Source: Aquanectria penicillioides (Eukaryota; Ascomycota; Sordariomycetes; Hypocreales; Nectriaceae). Taken from it: a stretch of 64,000 bases of DNA. The position numbers and the translations under genes were made by a program. Shown one piece after another: positions 34,583 through 46,725 of this stretch. The DNA is taken from NCBI GenBank assembly GCA_003415625.1, contig PYIU01000001.1:124001-188000 (forward strand), read 5' to 3'. The notes under the pieces were generated by a model. The model made no database searches and had not been told where the DNA came from. It worked only from the letters and a program-made list of their open reading frames with translations. Numbering within the stretch: the stretch's first letter is position 1; every line of letters begins with the position of its first letter.

Positions 34583-37500
34583 ATGGCGGCCCCGGTCGCC
34601 GACACATCCGATTACGTCCGAGACTCGCGGCTCCGCACGAACATCTCGTCTCCCGGCCTCACGCACCACACATACTACGTCTCCACCCCGGGCGCGCGGC
34701 GTCGCAGGGCGCGGACCGAGGAAACATGGCGGCGATGCCATCAGCTGGGCAACGGCACCTTTGGGCGTGTCTGGCTGGAGCAGTGCGAGGCCGGGTCCAG
34801 ACAGGGCCAGCTCCGAGCCGTCAAGTCCATCACCAAGGGCAGCAATCCCTCGTCGTCTATAGACTACAGCCGTGAGCTGGAGGCCATGGCCAAATTCTCG
34901 CATGACGAGGTGCGTTCCGCGGACTAGATGCTCGAATTCCAAGCCCAACTTTGCACGCCTCCTCTAACAACCGCTTCGGTCTAGTATGTCGATTGTTTTG
35001 TCCGATTCTTTGGCTGGTACGAGAGCCACGAAACCGTCTTTATCGCAATGGAATACTTTGAGCACGGTGATTTAGCCAAGCACATGGATATAGTCTTTCC
35101 CGAAGAAGAGGCAAACCAAGTGGCCGGACAGCTCGCCGAGGCTCTCATGTTCATGCACGACAACAACTTTGCGCACCGAGACCTCAAGCCAGCCGTGCGT
35201 CGACTTCTCTTTTGATCCTTGGGATTCCAGCTGACGTCAATATACCAGAACGTCCTCGTTGTGCACCCCCGGCCGGACTGGTGGGTCAAGATCGGCGACT
35301 TCGGCATCAGCAAGCGCGCCCACGCCGGCACCGCTCTCCAGACAAGGGCCGGGACGCCTGGTTACATGGCACCCGAAGTTACCGGGCTCTTCCCGCTCTC
35401 GGAGCGGCGTTCCCGTGCAGAGGAACGGGTTCGAGGCATCTACAGTGCCAGCGTCGATATCTGGGCCCTCGGCGAGATTGCTGTCCGCATGCTCACGCAA
35501 GCTTCTGCATTCCCGGACCCCGACGACCTTTTTGACTACGTGGTCCATGAACAGCCCTTCCCACGCAACACACTCATCAGCTGTGGTGCCAGCGATGACT
35601 GCTGCGACTTCATTGAGAAGGCGATGGGCCGATCGCCGCTACAGCGGTTGAACGCGCGTGATGCTGTGGCCCACACGTGGCTCAAATCATTGCGCTCGTC
35701 GTCGCGTGGCAGCTCTCCTCGAAGCAGCAGGTGTGCCAAGAATCATCATCTGAATTTCCATCACCGAACCCAAACTGACCGTTGGACGCAGACTTATTGA
35801 TGACTCGCATTTGCTTCAGCCGCACCGCTCCTCTCATTTCCCCAACGGACCGAGGCCAGACGAGCCGTCGTTACCATGGAGCGCCTACATATCTGACAAC
35901 CAAGAACCCAGTACCGTTGAGAGCTCGCTGGTATCGGGAACTGAGCTTGTCACCGATGACGATACAACCATGTCGTCATATACAACAATGTCGGACTCGA
36001 GAGCCGTTGATACAGCTGCCCTGAAGCCACAAATTCCTCCCGTACCCACAGATGAGATGGGCACTGTCCGCCGGTCGTATAGACACACTGCAGTGTGGTC
36101 CGAAAGGGGCTCTACGTTCTTTCAGTCTGCTTATGGCATCGGTCAGCAACTGGAAGGCGACGACGATATCGCTCGTAAGCTTAGGGAGCTACAGATGGCA
36201 GATGACACACCAACCGAGAGCGTAGATGAGGGCTTGCAAGGTGCCGTTTCTGTAAGCAGCGAAACGGCAACTGGTACAGAAATCAATGTTGGCCAGGAAG
36301 CGGCCGCTGACAAGGTCGCTGCTGATGCCATTCATACCGCCGATTCCGTCGCTGCCGCCGTCGCTGACGCCCCTCCTGTCGCTGCTGATGAGGCCGGTCA
36401 AGAAGGCAATGGTGGCAATTTGAGCTTCCTCCAGCACGATACTCAATTCCGAAAGCTTCGTCAAGTCGTTCGAGATAAACCTCATATGCTAGAACCTATT
36501 CTTGACCAGATCGCCGTTAGCGACCCTAAGTTAGTAAAGCTCATTGCCTCGAACCGCGACGAATTCCTTGACCTACTATCCGAGGGTGGCGATGACGATG
36601 CTCCTTTACCTCCGTTACCCGTATCGATTTCTGTTACCAAGGAGGAGCGCAATGCTATTGACGAAGTAAGATTATCCTCTCCCAGGATGAGGATTGTGAA
36701 TTAATAACCAACTACCATTCACAGCTATGCGCACTTGGTTTCCGCCACGACAAGGCCATCGAGGCTCTTTTTGCCAGCAATGGAAACCGGCAACTCGCAG
36801 CCGACTCCCTTCTTCAAGAAATCCCAACTGAGGATCACCATCCGTCAGCCACCGAATTTACATCAGACTCACCCGCACAGAGCAAATATCTTCTTTGCGT
36901 ACGACCGGATGGATACCTTCCGTACACTCCCGACGATGCCCAGCCAGATTTCAAGGAAACGGATTCACCTGTTTCCCAGTCAATAGAGCGAATGCCGTCA
37001 CAGAGGACAATAACGCCGCCCTCAGGTCCAGAGGAGGCCGTGGTGCAAGTCTCGACTCAATCTGCTCTGCCAGAACAGGATGCTGCTTTGTCACCAGTCG
37101 CGGATCCATCTCCACAATCCATGCCAAACGACCTGCCATTGAGCAAAGAATTGCCAGCAAGAAGGGGGTCAGGCCAGTTTGATAATCCATCTTCGGAGTG
37201 GGAAACGCTTATGTTTGGAGCATTCTCATTGCCGCCAGCCTCCAAACCCGCAACGGTCATTTCTGCGGCAGTGGAACAGGGTAGATTCGACCGGCCCATG
37301 AGCTTTCAATACATACAAACGGCGAATTCCCAACTACAACCAACGGATGTTCCCATGCATTCAATTGCTGAACCGCAGGCAGCTCCTTCTATACATCCTT
37401 CATCGGGCTGGCCGACAGCATCCGACATCTCGAAACTTGAACGCCCAGGAGGCCCGAAACCACAAATATATCACACCCGGGGGCGGGCTGAGGAACCTTC

Positions 37501-39284
37501 TCCACGACTCGAAAGGTCCGTGTCACCAATGCCGCAAAATAGCGGCTATTATGTCTCGAAGATGCATCAACCGATTCCTCGTCACTATGAACAACCCGAG
37601 GCACGTGAACACAGGGTTCCTAAAGTATCAACTAAAGAAATAGACATACCTGACGCTTTCTACCTGCCTCTTCTCATTCCGGAGCAGCTAGAGGATCTCG
37701 TTTCGAGATGCACAGCTGAGCTCAAAACCAGATGTAAGACATAGCCATTCGGGCGACTTCTCTGCTGTCTCCATATTTATTAGAAGCGAAGCTGACAGTG
37801 GTAATCATTCAAAGCACTTCACGATAAACTATATCTTCTTCCATTTCTACGAGGCCACAAGGAAAGGTCGAAAGAAATACACCGCCTCATCCACGCCTAT
37901 TTTCAAATCAAGGGCACGCTGAGCACATTTGGACGAGATTTGCACACAGCGGATACTGCAGTGAGTTTCGTCATGTAGTCCTAGCAAATTGGTAGCAGAT
38001 CCCTCTCTAACTATTTGCACTAGACTGTCGCAGGGATTCTCAGATGGTGCTGGGCCCGCATCCCAGGAGGTGTGGTAGGTTGGCCGACGTATGAATATTT
38101 CTCTCGGGAAGAAGGTAAGTTCAAGGAGTCAATGGCGAACACACCACTATAGCCGATCTAACATGATGGAATAGCAAGTCAAAGGCAGATGGACTCCTTT
38201 TCACGATTAATACCCAAGGGCGCCACCAGTGAAGCCCACGCGTCTATAATATTTAATTTCTTCAGTCTGCTAGCAAAAACTGCGAGCAATGGTGACATTA
38301 ACGGTTTTGACAAAAATAACCTACCACGGGTGGCAGCTTGGTGGGCTTTCGAACATAAAGAAACTACGGGAGGATTTGATGAAGCACACAAAAGATGGGC
38401 TGTGTAAGTTGCAACTGTTGTCGCTGTTATCGACAACCTGACACGTAAAAACACACGGAACCAACACTGACATGTATCATAGCACCGCGAATGCAATGTC
38501 CCACATGTTTTCTGCCTATTTGCGCTCGTTAAGCACCAACGCCGCTTTTAGTAAGAATTTGAACACCCCGTTGAGAAACCTGATCCAAGCAGAGCAGTTG
38601 GAGGAACACTATCCACCCAGCTCCTGGTCAAGAGTACAGAAAGTTGGGTGGAGATTCGACGTCTCAGTTGATTATTTTGCGCCAACGCCCCAAGTCCTGC
38701 TAGAGCAAGCCGGCCAGGTCATGATGTCGGAGGATCCATTCTACCAACAAAATTACTCCTCGGCAGTAGATCTGTCAAATGCTCTAATATCGGCGCATGA
38801 AGAGATATACCGCTTTATATGCATGGACAAAGATCTGTATCCCTCTTGGCATGACTTTTTGAAATCCAGATCATCAACAGCGGCCTTTTCCAACCGCAAC
38901 GCGGATGTAGATCTCTGGAAAGAAATTCCCAAACAATGCAGTGAGCTGGTCACGAGCTACATGGTTGGACTAGAGATTTCTAGTTGGTGGGTGTGGATTC
39001 TGAGCCTTGCTCCTGAAGAGACGCTCGCCAGACGGCGTGTGTTTGGACATACGACCATTGCCTTGACACAAATCAACGGCATTCAGGAGATCATTGTCTG
39101 TGAGGAAGTCGAAGCCCGGTATTCGGATAATGCTATAGATTACAAGGATATGGCGGCAAGAAGGGAGTTGTTGAGTAAGCTTGATGAAGAGTCTCAAGGA
39201 TCTCAAGGGTCTCAGTCCCGAAGCAACCTCTTTAACTGGTCTCGCGTGAAGAAGAGTCTATCTCGGAAGAATAACTTATTTTAA
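34583..39284 (+). CDS. Predicted fusion: Ser/Thr protein kinase - Rad23 XPC-binding/UBA - Msb1/Mug8 domain
   Basis: Nine exons (34583-34909, 34985-35194, 35249-35730, 35792-36665, 36725-37733, 37815-37960, 38024-38114, 38175-38403, 38483-39284) have GT-AG introns and consistent phases, summing to 4170 nt or 1389 residues. Residues 55-325 are a kinase with all key motifs: LGNGTFGRVW, AVK (K81), HRDLKPAN (D175), DFG (196-198), GTPGYMAPE. About 549-605 match the Rad23 XPC-binding domain (LRQVVRDKPHMLEPILDQI). About 621-663 match its C-terminal UBA (VTKEERNAIDELCALGF). From about 945 the sequence is Msb1/Mug8-like (GTLSTFGRDLHTADTA, PRVAAWWAFEHKETTGGF). Exon 5 carries the UBA and the Msb1 linker in one uninterrupted frame. 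An internal promoter giving separate proteins is the main alternative. Confidence 0.75.
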
Positions 39285-39579
39285 CAGTTAATGTTTATTA
39301 GGTTGCCAACGGTTGCGCTGCCATGTATCGAAGCCTTGGCGTATAGTAGATCGCAGCAGATTTCATAATCAGTAATCCAGCATTGGGTTGCCTTTTGGAT
39401 TTTTAGAAGATTCCACATTTAGCTGCGCTAGCCTTATATGATGACAATGAATTGCTATTTCGATAATATCGCTCATCTCCTTTTCGTTTCTCGGTTGCAT
39501 AACAGGTGGTTCTACAAGTCCTTGTTCGTCTCGTTCTCAAACTAATTAGCGAATACCCCTCTGCGTCATAGTTCCTCCG

Positions 39580-41958
39580 TCAAATATTGTAAGGGTTATT
39601 GTCTCTAAAAATGTAAATTTCACCAATAAGTGCGGTGCAGCCAACTGCCATAGAAATAGCAATTATAGGGAAGTTGACTCGCGCAAACTCGACGCCTTTG
39701 ACGTGAATGTGCTTTCGAGCGAGGATATCGCGCCAGAGTAGACCGGCGAGAGATGCACTGAAGGCCGAGCTGAACGCCCCGTAGTTGACTCCAAGCGCCA
39801 TGCTGTACACAGTCCCCCAGAACGTTCGATCGCTAATAGGGATACCATTGGCTTGGTGGATGCTTTGCCATTCCTGGATTACACGAGACAGGAGTATTGT
39901 CGTCCCAATATTCGTTCCCGCGAACTAGCGTCGAAGTGCAGAAGTTATTAGCTCAGACGGCATCAAGATCTCCAGTTGGATACTTACGTTACACAGAATC
40001 ACTGAGAGAAACCCCATGCCTCCAATGCTGCCTAATGTTCCTGTTTTTTCAACCCAGTGATCCCAGCCTTTCGCAAATACTTGCACCCAACCCTTAGTAA
40101 CTAAAGCTTGGACGAGAATAAACATGGCAAAAGCAAATGGCACAAGAGCAAATGGTAGATGAGCTATTACAGCCATAGCTGTGGGGAATGTATCTTGTGC
40201 CCAGAAGTACCCATTCTTCACAAGCGATGTCAGTGTAGTCGGTCGGATGTTGTTATTTCGTGGGGCAATATCCTCACTGCTCTGTCCCCTTGCAAATTGT
40301 TTTACGCTCGAATGTGCTTGAGAGCTCGAGTGATTGTTCGAAGCATGAATGTTGTCTTCATTTGGGGAGCCAGATCGGCTACTTGTGTCTTGGATTGCGT
40401 TAGAACCTGTTGAATCTAGAACTGCACGTACTGTAGATGACTCGGCATCTTCCGCTTCCAAGAGAGCCAGAGTCGGCTTTGCCAGGTGGTATCGGAGTGT
40501 ATCTCCTTTCAGAGTAGCGAGAGGAATGTCATTGGTTGATCTTGGCGTATCCGCTGTGAACTGATTCCGCAGCTCATCAGGTCCTAGGTTCTTCTCCGCT
40601 CGCATCTGCTCCACTCTTTGATTTTCACCATGCGTCTCGACAATGTCTCCTGGAAAGATGGCTCTTTGCGCCTCAGGTCTCTGTGCTCTTTGCCGGCCTT
40701 TTCGAGCAATTTCTCGAGTAGATTTTCTATGATACCAGCCAAATAAAATATCCCAACAAAACATGACAAAGGCAGCAGGAAGAGTCACCCAAAACACAGG
40801 ATGTCCTCCGCCGTTGGTGCTCGCCGCGTTGAGAGCCAGCACCGTGATTAGAGTTGCGGCCATGATGATGGCTCCGAAGGCTGCTCCTCCCTTGTCAAGA
40901 AATGGATTCATGATTTCTTCCAGTGGGAGATGCGTTTGTTGATCAGCACTGCTTGAATTGTTCTCTAGGTCATTTGCATGGCTTCTTGCATAAGGAATAT
41001 TTGGGTTGATGGGAGTTTTTGCTTGCTCCTCATCTGTGAGGGTCTCCATCTCGATCGAGGCCGGGATGAGCGAGTCATTGGCAAAAACAATGTAAAGCAG
41101 GAATGGGAATAATAAGACTGCTGTGATGACAACAGGGACTATCATGTTGGCAGTGTAATGAATAAACTTGATTTCAAATGCTCCGGCAAGTACCAAATTG
41201 GTAGGATTGGACGAAACCAGGATGGCAGATGCAATATTTGCAATGGCAAACTGACTATAGATCCAAGCTTTCGGGTGATCAATATTCTTCGACACTCGGG
41301 TCATGTAGGCGAGGAAGGCCGTGCCGGAGAGGATGATAGGGTCGTTGCCGATGAAGCTTCCAAGTACAAAGAAGAAGGCATACAGGTAAAAGAATAGTTT
41401 GTGGCCGACCTTGCCGCCCCATTGCAGCACTTTGAAGGCAAGCCATCTAATAAGACCGGAAGCATCAATTGAGATGGCAACGTAAGCGAGGGTAATGAAG
41501 AATATCATGATGTCGATTGGAGAAATGTTGTTGGCGCCAATTGTGCCATCGTGAACCTCTCTTCTACCAATGGCGCGGATGGCAAGAAGGAAGAGATCCG
41601 CGATAACTGGGGTGGTAACGAAATTCATCGGGAATCTTAACCGCACAAAGTGATTGACGACATGCGATTTGGGGTCATGGCTCATGTCTTCTCCAGAGCT
41701 GGCCTCTCTCTTGGGAATCACTCGCAAGGCACTGAGAGAGTCGAGGATTGCATGCGACACTCTGACAGGCACATAAAGTGGGATGGAAAATGGGAAGAGA
41801 ACAATAATATCTGATCAAGGAGTCAAATGTCAAGGGAGTGTTCATAATCGGTCGCGCCGCAGCAATCTTCAGAACCTACTCGTGATGACGAACACGATCA
41901 ACGTCACAATGGACTTCCAGTCGGAGATTTGGCTCTCACGGTTGCTGATTTCAGCCAT
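39580..41958 (-). CDS. ArsB/NhaD-type anion permease (citrate-transporter-like domain)
   Basis: Exons 41958-41880, 41810-39988 and 39924-39580 (introns 69 and 63 nt, GT-AG) give 748 residues. The N-terminus MAEISNRESQISDWKSIVTL leads into many membrane helices. Family motifs are GNDPIILSGTAFLAYMTR, AIANIASAILVSSNPTNLVL, and near the end FAGTNIGTTILLSR with ALGVNYGAFSSAFSASLAGL. The two halves are separated by a long hydrophilic Ser/Glu/Arg-rich loop (about residues 355-520). Such permeases move arsenite, anions or dicarboxylates with or without an ATPase. No arsenate reductase or ArsA is adjacent, so arsenic resistance is not implied. ATG 41958 comes from splice-phase continuity. Confidence 0.88.
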
Positions 41959-43112
41959 TCTCTCGTATGCTCTAGCTCGTGCTAGAGCAGGAGTCGCAAA
42001 TGCCCTTTTCGCCGTGGCCGAAAGAAAGAAAGAAAGATATCAACAAAAGTCATGAGCGGTTTTAGGCCGAGATCGGATTGGCTTCGCCACGCTTGGTTGG
42101 CACCCACGTATGGGCCTCACTTGAGGGAATGTGAACCCCGCAATGCACGTGGCTGTAGAGTTGGACTTTTCGAGCAATCATTAAGTTGGCCTGTGGATGG
42201 GCCATGGTTACATCATGCACCAAATAATGCCTCCTCGCGACAACCGCGAGAAAGAAGCAACGTTGACTTACGGTGAGGGTGACCTTAGCCTCAGTTTGCC
42301 TTGTCTCAAAATCATCACAACAGCGTCCGCGATGTTATGCGAATGAGTTGAGTCCGCCCGTCCGCCACTGGTCTCGTGAGGCCCGTGGCTTACTTGCTCG
42401 AGGAATTGCGCGTGATGCAAGGGTTCTAGCTCTAGCAAGGAGGCCAATCATTCATGAACTCGCAGTCAGAGACAACGCATCGCCACCCAACAAGCTTGAA
42501 CGGGCTCAATGAGGTCTCGCAACCATCCCTCTATCATTGGCCCGAATGTGATACCTGGTAAGAAGATCAGGCCTCTAGCCCTATAGCAGGGAAATTGTGT
42601 CATCCGCATTCGCCCGGTTTCTTATCGTGCGAATCTGATGACGGTATGCAAAGTGGTGTTGGTTGCTTAGGTACCGAGCCATCGTCTTCGATCAGCGCAA
42701 CGAAAAACGTGCATAGCTTGTGCAGTATCTTCAACGGGCCATTCGGCTCCTCCGCTTTAAGTCGAAGATTGCCAGATGCTGTGGCTGTGCCAGTCCTTGA
42801 ACTTGGATTTTCTTTCTCACCGGCGCGAATTCGGCCAACGCCGATGCCTAGGCGCAGCTAAATCATAATACAGGCCGCTGTTTGAAGAGTGAGGCAAACA
42901 GAATCCTCCCAATGCAACAACAACCGTGCACTCGTACCTTGCCCGACAGAGATGGAAATTGAGCACGAGACTCACCAAGTGTCCATTGCTGGTAGTTATA
43001 TAAGATTCCGATGCTATGGAGGACTAAATTTCGATTCATTCCCTTTACGTACCATATTTTGGTCCGTTTCCTGATCTCCCCCATTCAAGCCCTCTTAAAG
43101 ACTTGCGTGGAC
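41959..43112. other. Divergent intergenic region
   Basis: This holds the promoters of the permease (-) and the next membrane protein (+). Several open frames on + (42052-42861) lack any domain resemblance. Confidence 0.4.
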
Positions 43113-44940
43113 ATGCCGGCGCTGCTTCCAATCTCGCCGCTGTCCTCCCTCGTTGAACGAAATCTGACATCTATCAGTCTTGTTTCGCACTTGGCCCAGA
43201 ACTTATCGGGCGATGTATTGCAAGTTGTCTGTGCTTGGCCTGTATCTGGTCAATATGGTCCAGGAACTCGAGTCTTGTACGTGGCGTTCCAAACGGCGGC
43301 GGCTTCTCACAGGAGCGCTTCGCCAATGCATTCAAACCAACTAAACAGAACGTGTCGTTCTTCTTGAAGGTACTACGCTCTAATATCAACATGTCTCCTG
43401 GCTAGGAGGACTGAGTGGCTCGTAAATGCTTGCTTGGCCGCTGCGTTGCTTCTCCCCGCTGTTGCGGCGATTCATGGCATTGTTCTCGCGGCCCTGCATG
43501 TCGACGGTAAGATTCCACAATGCCCGGCTCGAGCTCGAGCGATACTAACCGGAAGACATCAGGCGCGGTTGATATGGACATATTTGGGGCATTTCAATTC
43601 TGTGCAATTGGCATACTTGCGGCACCAGTCACTGTCATGATGTCTCAAACATATTTCAACGACCCGGGTAGAAATACCATATTTCTTTGGGTCATCCTAA
43701 TCTTGGCTGGTAAAAAGAGTCACGCTATCTTAATTCCTTGTTCAGGACTACTCCATAACTCACAAATTCATCTCAAATAGGACTCATGTGCTTAGCGATC
43801 GAGTTCTATCGAATTGAAAGTTTTGATTGCAGTCAGACTAGTTCCGGCAAGCTAGTATCATTCGACGCATCAAATTTTCCATTTGGAAATGAAAGTTTTT
43901 GCGATCTTCCATTTCGCTGTTCGACCTATGAAGGCCCAGTGTCTCCTATGCGAGGCGGCGCCGCAGACAGCGTTTATGTCATTCCTGCGCCAGACAAGCT
44001 TACTTTTGGTACTGCAACGCTACTTGCGGCTGCATGTTGTGTGCACGCTGTCCTGTGTCTGATTTTAATGTGGAACAGGATCATTGAGATTCATTGGAAA
44101 AGGGAATTCACCCATCACTCTGACACTGGCTTATCCCATGAGATCATTGAAAGCACTGAGCGTGCTACTCCAAAGATGATGAAGCGCAGCAATGGCAGGA
44201 TCCGATATTTCCTGAGGATTGTAGCCATTCCCATTTTCGGTGGTGTTGGTCTAGCCATTTTGATACTCGGCGAAATCAACTTTTTCAGTCGCCAAGTTCG
44301 GTACCAAACAGAGCCTATTGCCAGCGTTGGTGAGGCCTTCTTACACCTATCCATGCAGAGGAATAATAGGCTAACCATTCTAGGTCAATGGGCTCCCATT
44401 TGTGGAACATTCCTTGCAATAGTTGGATCACTATATCTTTTACTGGCCGCTGATGTAGAAGCTTTCAAGGAGGAAACCAGGCCAAATACATCCACAGGTC
44501 GGTGCAATTCCTCCCACTGGGATTGTTTAGGGCATTCACTGGTACGCATTCGAACAAAATCCAGGAGCCGGTCATCGCACAGTCTCAACTCTCAGAATGT
44601 CCATCGCAACTCTCGTCAAGTTCATGCTCTTGCTTTGCATCAAAATCCATCCTCTGCCTACCCATCCTCCCCTTCTCCCCACAGTGACCCTGATTCGCAG
44701 ACAAGGGGCGATGAAGCAAGAAAGACTGACGCCGGAAGTCGACACAAGGTTGCAGAGGCACTCGTCATGATCGGAAAATGGCTGGGTAACCCGACCCGAG
44801 ATTTCTTTGACGATTCAAAGTTTAAACAAGGGAAAGCCACGCAATACCCCGAAGTGCCTGGAGAGCAATTTCGTAACCCAGAGCTTGTCGTCATCCGAGA
44901 ACGCTATGGAGACCATTCGGAGTTGGACAAAACTGATTGA
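43113..44940 (+). CDS. Uncharacterised fungal multi-pass membrane protein
   Basis: Exons 43113-43276, 43370-43506, 43563-43709 and 43781-44940 (introns 93, 56 and 71 nt) encode 535 residues. Phase-checked joins read GTRVLYYALISTCLLARRTE, HVDGAVDMDIFGAFQ and ILILAGLMCLAIEF. About six to seven helices are seen: YYALISTCLL, LAAALLLPAVAAIHGIVLAA, FQFCAIGILAAPVTV, FLWVILILAG, LLAAACCVHAVLCLILMW, IFGGVGLAILILGEINFFS and GTFLAIVGSLYLLLAA. Between helices lies an extracellular Cys-containing loop (CDLPFRCSTYEG). The C-terminal 150 residues are basic, Ser-rich and cytosolic. The family is widespread in Sordariomycetes but I know no function. Confidence 0.8.
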
Positions 44941-45252
44941 CATCAACGAGTAACAACGAGTGCCCCTGATGACGGAAGAGGAAAGGAGGGATATTCCAGT
45001 ATGTTCTTGGAGAGTCCTCGGCCAATGCGCCTTGAACCAACTCAAGTGTTGAGGCCCAATTTGAGTGCTGCCTTGCCATGTTCCAGTTCACAACATTCTG
45101 ATAGACTTGCGCCCCCTTACTCAGTTTACCATTTCCGCACGGAAGGGGGCGGTTCATGAATTTTACCATTGAGTGGGAGACTTTGTAGCATATATCCATG
45201 AACCATCCTGTAAATGACCCCATTTTGTTGGGTCCAAGATTTACGGTTTCCT
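44941..45252. other. Short intergenic between convergent genes
   Basis: 312 bp holding two 3' ends; nothing else seen. Confidence 0.5.
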
Positions 45253-46725
45253 TCACTCGGTGACAGTATCCACCCAACCCATCCAGCTTGGGTCCTTGCA
45301 CAGTGCCTCCATTGCATCCACATCCAATGTCACGAGAACTTCTAACCTGGAGCTATTCATCCCCTGGGGCAGGACTAGCGCCGCCCCCATATTCCACTCA
45401 GGCTGTCCTCTACGAACCGCCCGAGGAGCAACGCCGTTTCGCTCCTCCTCTTCATCCCTTCGCACTAATCCTGGTAAGCCCCAGCGAGTATCTCCTCCGA
45501 AATTTCGCCAGGTGTTAAAGTAAAAGTCTTGTGGATCGCGTGGGTCTGCAGCCAGTCCGATAAAACGAGGGTCCGGAGAGGCGCGAATCAGTGCTGTTCG
45601 GAGTGCAACAAAGTCCTCGTCGACGCTGTTAACGGCCATCTCTATCGTTTTGACTACATGGGCCAAAGCTTTCGAGGCCTTCTCTTTTTCACCCCTACAC
45701 ACGTCCAGGAGTTCTTCGGTATCGATACTAGCGGTGGGAACTGCAATGGTGTTGCCAGCACTCTCACTCATGCGAGTTGTGAAGGCGCGAGTTTGCCAGT
45801 TTACAGATGTCATCAAGCGTACCCGTTTTGGAGCATTTTGTCCCTGGTGTGAGGAGATAAATCTTTTTGGACTCGAGAGTCTTGCCTTGGTGACGTGCGC
45901 CCAGGTAATTCCTGCCAAGCACATGAATGTTGAAGAGACATGTCCGTTTGGTTGAGCTTCCGATCTTCGGGCAAGGCTTTTTCTCAGTGTGTCAAGCCTT
46001 TCAGTTCCAATAGTGTAAATGCGGCCTGTCTTTGCAATATCATTCATCGGTGTGCCCGTGGGAGGAAGTTGAAATTGCGTCGGGCCAATAGGTGATGGAA
46101 GAGGATAGTATTCCTTGCAAAGATCCATAATCTCTTGAAAGCCTTTTATTTTAAGATGATCATTCACTTCCGCTGGTAAGTTAACATGAAAGTCGACAGG
46201 ATAGTGCACTTCAAGTGTCCGGTTCGTGTCTCTAGTGATCTCAGCCAGAGACTTGATGCGGTTCGCCATGCCGGTTCCATCAGAGATAGAATGGTGAGTA
46301 TAAATGCACAGTATCAGTCCGCCCTCGATGACTTTGGCATGCACTTCTAATGCTGGGATGCCCTGTCCATCCTCGAGTAATTTGTGAGGAAGATCGATAG
46401 AACTGTCGACAAATGCTCGTGCCGGGAATCCCTGGGCCTCGAGGTTTTTGTATGTCCACCTAAAGGAATGGCTCTTATCAGAGACTTGCAGAGGGATTGT
46501 TGCGCCATCGTTTACTTCTAGGCACACACGGCCCTTTGGGTTTGATAACAGTAAAATGCGTCCGGCAAGGTCGGGAAAATGGCCCGATAGCTTATCAAGC
46601 GAGACGCGCAAGTGTTTCCGTAGTGGTTCCAAACTAGCCTGTGGAGGGTATCGAAAACAGTAACATTGGCGAATATATGTTCTTGGGGCAATCTGGTTCC
46701 AATCGCTCAAGATTTGGCGGCCCAT
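45253..46725 (-). CDS. BAHD-type acyltransferase (trichothecene 3-O-acetyltransferase-like family)
   Basis: This intronless gene encodes 490 residues. It transfers an acyl group from acyl-CoA to a hydroxyl of a small molecule. The catalytic HxxxD motif is present as THHSISDGTGM, about a third of the way in. The N-terminus LSDWNQIAPRTYIRQCYCF and HFPDLAGRIL are typical of fungal HXXXD transferases. The second conserved block (DFGWG-like) is only loosely matched by NFGGDTRWGLPGL. No trichothecene genes are nearby, so the substrate is open. ATG 46725 is used. The same frame continues upstream to an in-frame TAG at 46749-46747. Confidence 0.87.
   Translation of the reverse strand: MGRQILSDWNQIAPRTYIRQCYCFRYPPQASLEPLRKHLRVSLDKLSGHFPDLAGRILLLSNPKGRVCLEVNDGATIPLQVSDKSHSFRWTYKNLEAQGFPARAFVDSSIDLPHKLLEDGQGIPALEVHAKVIEGGLILCIYTHHSISDGTGMANRIKSLAEITRDTNRTLEVHYPVDFHVNLPAEVNDHLKIKGFQEIMDLCKEYYPLPSPIGPTQFQLPPTGTPMNDIAKTGRIYTIGTERLDTLRKSLARRSEAQPNGHVSSTFMCLAGITWAHVTKARLSSPKRFISSHQGQNAPKRVRLMTSVNWQTRAFTTRMSESAGNTIAVPTASIDTEELLDVCRGEKEKASKALAHVVKTIEMAVNSVDEDFVALRTALIRASPDPRFIGLAADPRDPQDFYFNTWRNFGGDTRWGLPGLVRRDEEEERNGVAPRAVRRGQPEWNMGAALVLPQGMNSSRLEVLVTLDVDAMEALCKDPSWMGWVDTVTE

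Noticed and set aside
39580..41958. Arsenic-resistance operon-like cluster
   Set aside because: Only the permease is present; no arsenate reductase, ArsA or methyltransferase of that pathway is adjacent.
43284..43369. Open frame with GVPNGGGFSQERFANAF and KPTKQNVSFFLK that looked like an exon
   Set aside because: The phase-consistent join GTRVLY|YALISTC makes this stretch the first intron of the membrane protein gene; its branch-like ACTAAAC and AAG end support that.
45253..46725. Trichothecene biosynthesis cluster suggested by the acetyltransferase
   Set aside because: No trichodiene synthase, P450 or TRI-type regulator is present; the BAHD family is broad.
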